From: Arthrobacter sp. 260
GTDB taxonomy: Bacteria > Actinomycetota > Actinomycetes > Actinomycetales > Micrococcaceae
Direction: 5' to 3'
Assembly (NCBI RefSeq): GCF_013116745.1
Contig: NZ_JABFOE010000003.1
Location: forward strand, 186,001 to 250,000
DNA length: 64,000 bases
Shown: one piece after another, positions 59,713-64,000 of the stretch
Layout of the letters: each line of letters begins with the position of its first letter
Position numbering within the stretch: position 1 is the first letter of the stretch
The notes under the pieces: generated by a model
The model's input: only the letters and a program-made list of their open reading frames with translations
Database searches by the model: none
What the model was told of the DNA's origin: nothing
Translations under genes and position numbers: made by a program

Positions 59713-59759
59713 TTCCGTCGGGCGGCGACTATCCAGGCGATAGTCGCCGCCCGACGGAA
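59713..59759. terminator. Long perfect hairpin, atypical terminator
   Basis: A 20-bp perfect stem (59713-59732 and 59740-59759, beginning TTCCGTCGGGCGGC) with a 7-nt loop CCAGGCG lies 15 bp after the SRPBCC stop. No T-run follows on either strand, so if it is a terminator it is of the U-tract-free type. Confidence 0.65.
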
Positions 59760-59956
59760 GTTGTCGACCCCTGGGATGCATTACCGGACAGGAGCGGGTC
59801 GTGTACCGTCCATAGGGTGGCGCCCGACACATTCCGGGCGGTGGGGGACCGCACGGGTACTTCAGCGACCAACCAGTTCCGCTTCGGTGGGAGGGTTTTG
59901 TCGTATCGGAGATTTCCGGCCACTCATCCTTATCGAATCCCACAGAAGGGGCTGTA

Positions 59957-61429
59957 GTGGACCTCAGTCAATTTATCGGTCTCGGCATCATACTTGCCGT
60001 CCTGGTGGTGGTGGCAATCATCGCCGCCGTCATCGCGCGTCTCGCCTTACGAATCGCCAGCCCGTCCGAAGCGCTGATCATCACCGGCAAAGGTAGCCAG
60101 GAAAGCCAGCGCGTGGTCTTCGGCCGTACATTTATCAACCCGTTCAGCCAGAAGGCGTTTTCGATCTCCCTGGCCTCCCGCCAGGTGACCCTCCAAATTG
60201 AGGGCATCTCCAAGAACGGCATCAAGCTGCGCCTGACCGGCGTCGCCCAGATCAAGGTCGGAGGCGACGAGGAAGCGGTCCGCCGGGCTGCCCAGCGTTT
60301 CCTCAACCAGCAGGAACAGATCGACCACTACACCCAGGAAACCCTCTCCGGTTCGCTGCGCTCCATAGTGGGTACGTTGACGGTGGACTCCATCATCAAG
60401 GACCGTGCGTCCTTCGCCAAGAGTGTGAAGGAAGAAGCCGAGCACTCGATGCACAACCAGGGCCTGGAGATCGACACCTTCCAGATTCAGTCGGTTGACG
60501 ACGATTCCAGCTACCTGAAGAACCTTGGCCGGCCGGAAGCCGCGCTCGCCGAGAAGCAGGCAAAGATCGCCGAAGCGAACGCGGCCCAGGAAGCCGCCGA
60601 GGCGGCAGCGATCGCCGACGAGCAGGTGGCCCTCGCGGAACAGCGACTCGCCCTCCGCCGCGCCGAGCTTAAGGAAGCAGCGGACGCACGGCAAGCCCAG
60701 GCCGACGCCGCGGGCCCTCTGGCCGCCGCCGAGCAGCGTCAGTCGATCCTGGTCAAGGAACAGCAGGTTGCCTCCCGGCAGTCCGAGCTGCGCGAACGTG
60801 AACTCGACATCGAGATCCGCAAGCCTGCCGACGCCGAGAAGTACCGCGTCGAACAGGAAGCCGCGGGTAAGCTCGAGCAGCGCAAGCGCCAGTCCGAGGC
60901 CGACCAGGTCGAGGCCGAAGTGGCCCTGACCAAGCGCCGTCTCAGCGCCGAAGGCGACAAGGTCACCGCCGAAGCAGAAGCGGCAGCCAACACCGCCCGC
61001 GGTAACGCGGCAGCTTCGGTCACCCGCGCCAACGGTGCAGCGGAGGCTGAGATCATCGCGCTCCGCGGTCAGGCCGAGGCCGACGTCGTCCGCCAGAAGG
61101 GCATTGCGCAGGCTGAGGGAATCGAAGCGCAGGCCAAGGCTTACGAGCAGTTCAACGAGGCGGCAATCCTCAACAAGGTGATGGAGATCCTGCCGGAGAT
61201 TGCCCGGGAAATCGCTGCGCCAATGGCAGGGATCGACAACATGACTGTCATCTCGAACGACGGTGCCACCCAGCTGAGCAAGAACGTCACCGGTGGGTTG
61301 CAGCAGACCTTCCAGCTGCTCAAGGACACTACCGGGCTGGATGCCGTCGAAATGCTCAAGAACTGGGGAGCGAAGGACGGCGGGGCCTCCACAACGGCGG
61401 CGCCCTCCGAGAATACCCACCCCGTCTGA
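59957..61429 (+). CDS. Flotillin-like SPFH-domain protein
   Basis: A 490-residue membrane scaffold. An N-terminal helix (LGIILAVLVVVAIIAAVIARLAL) is followed by an SPFH/band 7 domain (about 35-200), then a long Ala/Glu/Gln/Lys-rich coiled coil (about 205-400) with the EAEA-type repeats of flotillins, and a C-terminal helical segment. Flotillins organise membrane microdomains. The start is GTG with AAGGGG upstream. It is convergent with the caspase-fusion gene, 9 bp apart, with no terminator between them. Confidence 0.92.
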   Translation: MDLSQFIGLGIILAVLVVVAIIAAVIARLALRIASPSEALIITGKGSQESQRVVFGRTFINPFSQKAFSISLASRQVTLQIEGISKNGIKLRLTGVAQIKVGGDEEAVRRAAQRFLNQQEQIDHYTQETLSGSLRSIVGTLTVDSIIKDRASFAKSVKEEAEHSMHNQGLEIDTFQIQSVDDDSSYLKNLGRPEAALAEKQAKIAEANAAQEAAEAAAIADEQVALAEQRLALRRAELKEAADARQAQADAAGPLAAAEQRQSILVKEQQVASRQSELRERELDIEIRKPADAEKYRVEQEAAGKLEQRKRQSEADQVEAEVALTKRRLSAEGDKVTAEAEAAANTARGNAAASVTRANGAAEAEIIALRGQAEADVVRQKGIAQAEGIEAQAKAYEQFNEAAILNKVMEILPEIAREIAAPMAGIDNMTVISNDGATQLSKNVTGGLQQTFQLLKDTTGLDAVEMLKNWGAKDGGASTTAAPSENTHPV

Positions 61430-61438
61430 TAGGTAGGA

Positions 61439-63547
61439 TCACCGATCGATGAAGTCGGCCGTCGCCCGGAGGAACGATGCCGCTGCACGGGCACGTGCAG
61501 CGGCATCCTCTGCGGCGGCGGTCGGAGCGCTTGCAGCCGCCTCTACCGGGCGCTGGCCGTCCAGGGTGGGTGCCGGTGCGGTCAGGGGTGCCAGGAACGT
61601 CCTGGCCGAGGCTGCCGCTGGACCGTAGGAGTATGGGTTCTGCCGTGGCTGGTGCGAGAACGACTCCAGCACCTTGGTCAGGAAATCACCGTTGGTCACC
61701 CTCAGGGCGCTGGGAGCCACCAGCAGGCTAGCCGCAACGGTGAAGTCTCCGTGTCCGCCGGTCTCATAGGCCACCTCGTCCGGCCTGCAGGCACTGAAAA
61801 GCAGTTCGCGGGCATTGGCTCGCGGACCACCGTTCACAGGGGTTCCACGCCGCAACCTGAAATTTGCCGTGGTTGTCTCATCGGGCACCAGGAACCGGGC
61901 GCGCCGGCCATGGTCGGCGGCCCGCTCGGCGCCGTCGGCCACTGTCGAGCTCAAGGACGGCAGCAGCCGGGTGCCGTCGCCGGAATGGCAGGAATCGAAG
62001 AAGGCGGTCAGGTTGACCCCCTCAGGCAGTAGATCGAAGATCTCCCCGAGGTCATCGTCGATGATCAGGTTCCCGTCCTGGAAGTCCACTGGACACAGGG
62101 CCTCGTCGTGGAGCTTCTCGGCGTTTCCCTCTTCCTTTTCGTCGCCATCCAGATCGTCGACATACGTTCCGTGCCCCGCATACTGCACCACCAGGACGTC
62201 CCCTGCGGCGCTGTGGCTGACCAGGTCAAAAATTCCCTGCAGTATGTTGACCCGGGTCGCCTGCGCATCGAGGAGGGTGGTCACTTCGAAGCCCACCGAC
62301 TCCAACTGGCTGCCCCAGGCCTGTGCGTCGGCCACGCAGCCGAAGAGCTCGCTTCCCGGCGGGTACGCGTTGATCCCGATGCACAGCGCCCGACGGGCAT
62401 TACCCCGCGCCAGCTCGGCGGTGGGGGCGGCATTGACCAACGGCTCGTCAAGGGTCCGGGCGGCGCCGAAGGGTTTCGGCTTTTTGCCGGTCACCCGGCG
62501 GGCGACGCTCTCCATGGTGGCGGCATCATCGTCAAACCCGCCGTGCGATGTGGCGGTGCTGCGATGTGTTTCCGGACCGCTTCGGGTGACCGACCAGATC
62601 ACCTCTGCCTTGGCCGTGTCCCCCTCGACGCCGAAGAACTTCCGTAGCTCCGGGTCGGTGTTAACGCATTCCTGGAGTCCGAGGATGGGTGTGAATTCTT
62701 CTTTTTCGAAGGACGCCCGAACCAGGTACAACAGGGACTTGCCGTAGAGGACGCCGCCGACGGTATCGTCCAGTTCAGTCTGCTGCTTCATGGTGAACAT
62801 GGCCAGGGACTTGATGCCCTTCCCCACCTCGGGTACCAGCCGCGCCTTGAACGTGTCAGTGCGGACTGCTGGGGCCAACAGGTTCAGTGACGTGAATTCC
62901 GGCAGGCCAGCCCGCAACGCGGCCGGCACGAAATAGGAATGGAAGATGGACCCGGCGCTGTGCCCGACGGCGTGCACGGTGGTCTTTGGATTCGCGGCCA
63001 CGTATTTCCCGAGGGCCTGTGCCACGTACAGCGCCCCACCACCGGCGGCCGATGCGACCTCGGCGAAGCGCTTCATTTCACCCCAGATCCGTTCGCCGCC
63101 GGCAGCTCGTGCAGTGAGTTCGACAGCCCTGTCTTTCAGGTCACCCACCACGCCGCGGGCGCCGGGAAGGGCGCCGAAGAGGGCGTCGAGGAATCCGGTC
63201 TCCCAGACGAAGAAGATCGGGTACACGCCGTTCGCTGTCCACCACTCGCGCTGCCGGTGCGCGGACCGCAGTCCTGACGACTCGCTGACCAGCCCGCCGT
63301 GCGCGTAGATCACGATCGGCACCCCGGTCCTGGCTGCGGCGAAAGCCGGCAGATGCTGCTCAAAGATGGCATCGACGTCCGCGGCAGTGGTGCTGATCTC
63401 GCCCCCGGAGGAGAACTTTCCGCGGCTCAGGTTCACAACATGCGGCTTCAGCAAAGCGAGCTGTTCAGCACTCAGGCCCGACCCTCGCGCAGCGGCGACA
63501 GACGCAGCAGATTCCGCAGTGGTGGACTCCATCGTCCTGGGCTCCAT
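61439..63547 (-). CDS. Fusion of an alpha/beta hydrolase to a caspase-type (C14) peptidase
   Basis: A 702-residue two-domain protein with no signal peptide. Residues about 75-330 resemble a serine hydrolase: oxyanion segment YAHGG (81-85) and nucleophile elbow GHSAGS with S197. Residues about 385-640 are a caspase/metacaspase-type domain: NARRALCIGINAYPPG opens it, the catalytic His is H459 in YAGHGTYVDDLDGDE, and the catalytic Cys is C520 in FFDSCHSGD. The tail is Ala/Thr-rich. The start at 63547 has GAGGAG 5 nt upstream. It may act in regulated proteolysis, stress or defence; that is inference. It is divergent from the gene at 63761. Confidence 0.88.
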   Translation of the reverse strand: MEPRTMESTTAESAASVAAARGSGLSAEQLALLKPHVVNLSRGKFSSGGEISTTAADVDAIFEQHLPAFAAARTGVPIVIYAHGGLVSESSGLRSAHRQREWWTANGVYPIFFVWETGFLDALFGALPGARGVVGDLKDRAVELTARAAGGERIWGEMKRFAEVASAAGGGALYVAQALGKYVAANPKTTVHAVGHSAGSIFHSYFVPAALRAGLPEFTSLNLLAPAVRTDTFKARLVPEVGKGIKSLAMFTMKQQTELDDTVGGVLYGKSLLYLVRASFEKEEFTPILGLQECVNTDPELRKFFGVEGDTAKAEVIWSVTRSGPETHRSTATSHGGFDDDAATMESVARRVTGKKPKPFGAARTLDEPLVNAAPTAELARGNARRALCIGINAYPPGSELFGCVADAQAWGSQLESVGFEVTTLLDAQATRVNILQGIFDLVSHSAAGDVLVVQYAGHGTYVDDLDGDEKEEGNAEKLHDEALCPVDFQDGNLIIDDDLGEIFDLLPEGVNLTAFFDSCHSGDGTRLLPSLSSTVADGAERAADHGRRARFLVPDETTTANFRLRRGTPVNGGPRANARELLFSACRPDEVAYETGGHGDFTVAASLLVAPSALRVTNGDFLTKVLESFSHQPRQNPYSYGPAAASARTFLAPLTAPAPTLDGQRPVEAAASAPTAAAEDAAARARAAASFLRATADFIDR

Positions 63548-63653
63548 GGCTACTCCTCGGTGAGAACTGTCGGCTGGTACTGCCACTACGCCCGGCGCGG
63601 TGGCTGCCAGTATCAGTCCGAGCCTGTTACTGGGGCGTTACTGGGGGTTTGCC

Positions 63654-63682
63654 TTGACGCTGCGTTTGCCGCGCGGGATATT
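63654..63682 (+). promoter_or_regulatory. Putative promoter of the gene at the right edge
   Basis: TTGACG (63654-63659) and GATATT (63677-63682) are 17 bp apart, leaving an untranslated leader of about 70 nt before the ATG at 63761. Confidence 0.5.
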
Positions 63683-63760
63683 TCTCCTACCTGTTCGACG
63701 GGTCGCCGGGGACCGCAGGGAATCCCGCGGGCCGACGGCGGGTGATAGGGAGGGAACCAG

Positions 63761-64000
63761 ATGGCAGGCGTGATGCTCGGTCCCGGCAGTCACACGGGGG
63801 AGTTGCGCCCCCTCACGATCCTGGCCGAGGGTCCTTTCACTGTGGGCCCGGATGGTCCGATGACGACGACGCTGCGGGTGCCAGTGGAGCGCATCGGTGG
63901 CGGACCGCGGGGTGCACGGTTCGACGTCGTCGTCCGCGGCCAACGGGGTAAGCCGCTTGACCTGCTGCTTGGGGATGAGACCGACCCGTGGATGCTGATG
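63761..64000 (+). CDS. Unknown protein, N-terminal 80 residues only (cut by window edge)
   Basis: Open from the ATG at 63761 to the end of the window without a stop. GGAGGG precedes the ATG at a good distance. The visible part starts MAGVMLGPGSHTGELR and contains an Arg/Gly-rich stretch (VERIGGGPRGARFDVVVRGQ) followed by LDLLLGDETDPWMLM. I do not recognise a family. Its divergent position from the hydrolase-caspase fusion gene, with only 213 bp between the two starts, suggests they could be functionally linked. Confidence 0.75.
   Translation, partial: MAGVMLGPGSHTGELRPLTILAEGPFTVGPDGPMTTTLRVPVERIGGGPRGARFDVVVRGQRGKPLDLLLGDETDPWMLM

Noticed and set aside
60047-61420. 457-codon minus-strand frame opposite the flotillin gene
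   Set aside because: Its Leu/Gly/Arg repeats mirror the Ala/Glu coiled coil of flotillin on the other strand.

Overview
The window is high-GC DNA with the gene content and order of an Actinobacterium of the Micrococcaceae, most likely Arthrobacter or a close relative. The markers are the origin-proximal block ppi-rhomboid-crgA-pabA-pknB-pknA-pbpA-rodA-pstP-fhaB-fhaA-tRNA-Leu, an imuA'-imuB-dnaE2 mutasome, a mycobacterial-type LigD/Ku pair, and a homoprotocatechuate dioxygenase whose metal ligands fall at the residue numbers of the Brevibacterium enzyme (Arthrobacter globiformis has the Mn form). No insertion sequence, prophage or CRISPR array was seen. Coding density is high and most neighbouring genes overlap by 1-4 bases, so long translationally coupled operons dominate.

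Layout. 0-14 kb: an edge-truncated membrane protein with 11-residue repeats, cyclophilin, rhomboid protease, a cluster of DnaA boxes, crgA, a glutamine amidotransferase, then the minus-strand envelope and division operon (FHA proteins, PP2C phosphatase, SEDS glycosyltransferase, transpeptidase, two PASTA kinases), tRNA-Leu(CAG) and a frameshifted NmrA-type gene. 14-21 kb: the SOS mutasome (imuA'-imuB-dnaE2, minus) with a LexA box between it and a divergent SRAP/HMCES-type DNA-damage gene. 21-24 kb: three glycosyltransferases. 24-34 kb: an aromatic-acid island. A flavin monooxygenase diverges from hpaG(FAH-RraA fusion)-gntR-hpaE-hpaD-hpaH-hpaI, which would convert homoprotocatechuate to pyruvate and succinic semialdehyde; a perfect palindromic GntR-type operator sits at the promoter. 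34-37 kb: an RsbQ-type hydrolase translationally coupled to a PAS-GGDEF-EAL protein. 37-44 kb: beta-glucosidase, CPBP protease, enoyl-CoA hydratase, Dps, an SRPBCC protein, an orphan pstS behind a PHO box, and a FAD/Rieske oxidoreductase. 44-47 kb: an acyl-CoA-dehydrogenase / PIG-L-methyltransferase / GT2 cluster. 47-55 kb: SDR, tRNA-Val(CAC) and a cellobiose-type (ceb-like) ABC transporter, beta-glucosidase and LacI operon controlled by two identical 14-bp palindromes. 55-60 kb: the Ku/LigD end-joining island with two SRPBCC genes. 60-64 kb: flotillin, a fusion of an alpha/beta hydrolase to a caspase-type protease, and the start of a divergent unknown gene cut by the window edge.

The most unusual items are the hydrolase-caspase fusion with its divergent partner, the RsbQ to c-di-GMP coupling, the hendecad-repeat membrane protein, the DnaA-box cluster outside oriC, and the FAH-RraA fusion in a pathway that lacks hpaF. 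Several genes (imuA', the GT4 gene, pstS, one SRPBCC gene) have a -10 element 5-7 nt (about 2-4 for pstS) before the start codon and no Shine-Dalgarno sequence, suggesting leaderless mRNAs. All functional calls come from reading motifs and context; no database search was possible.
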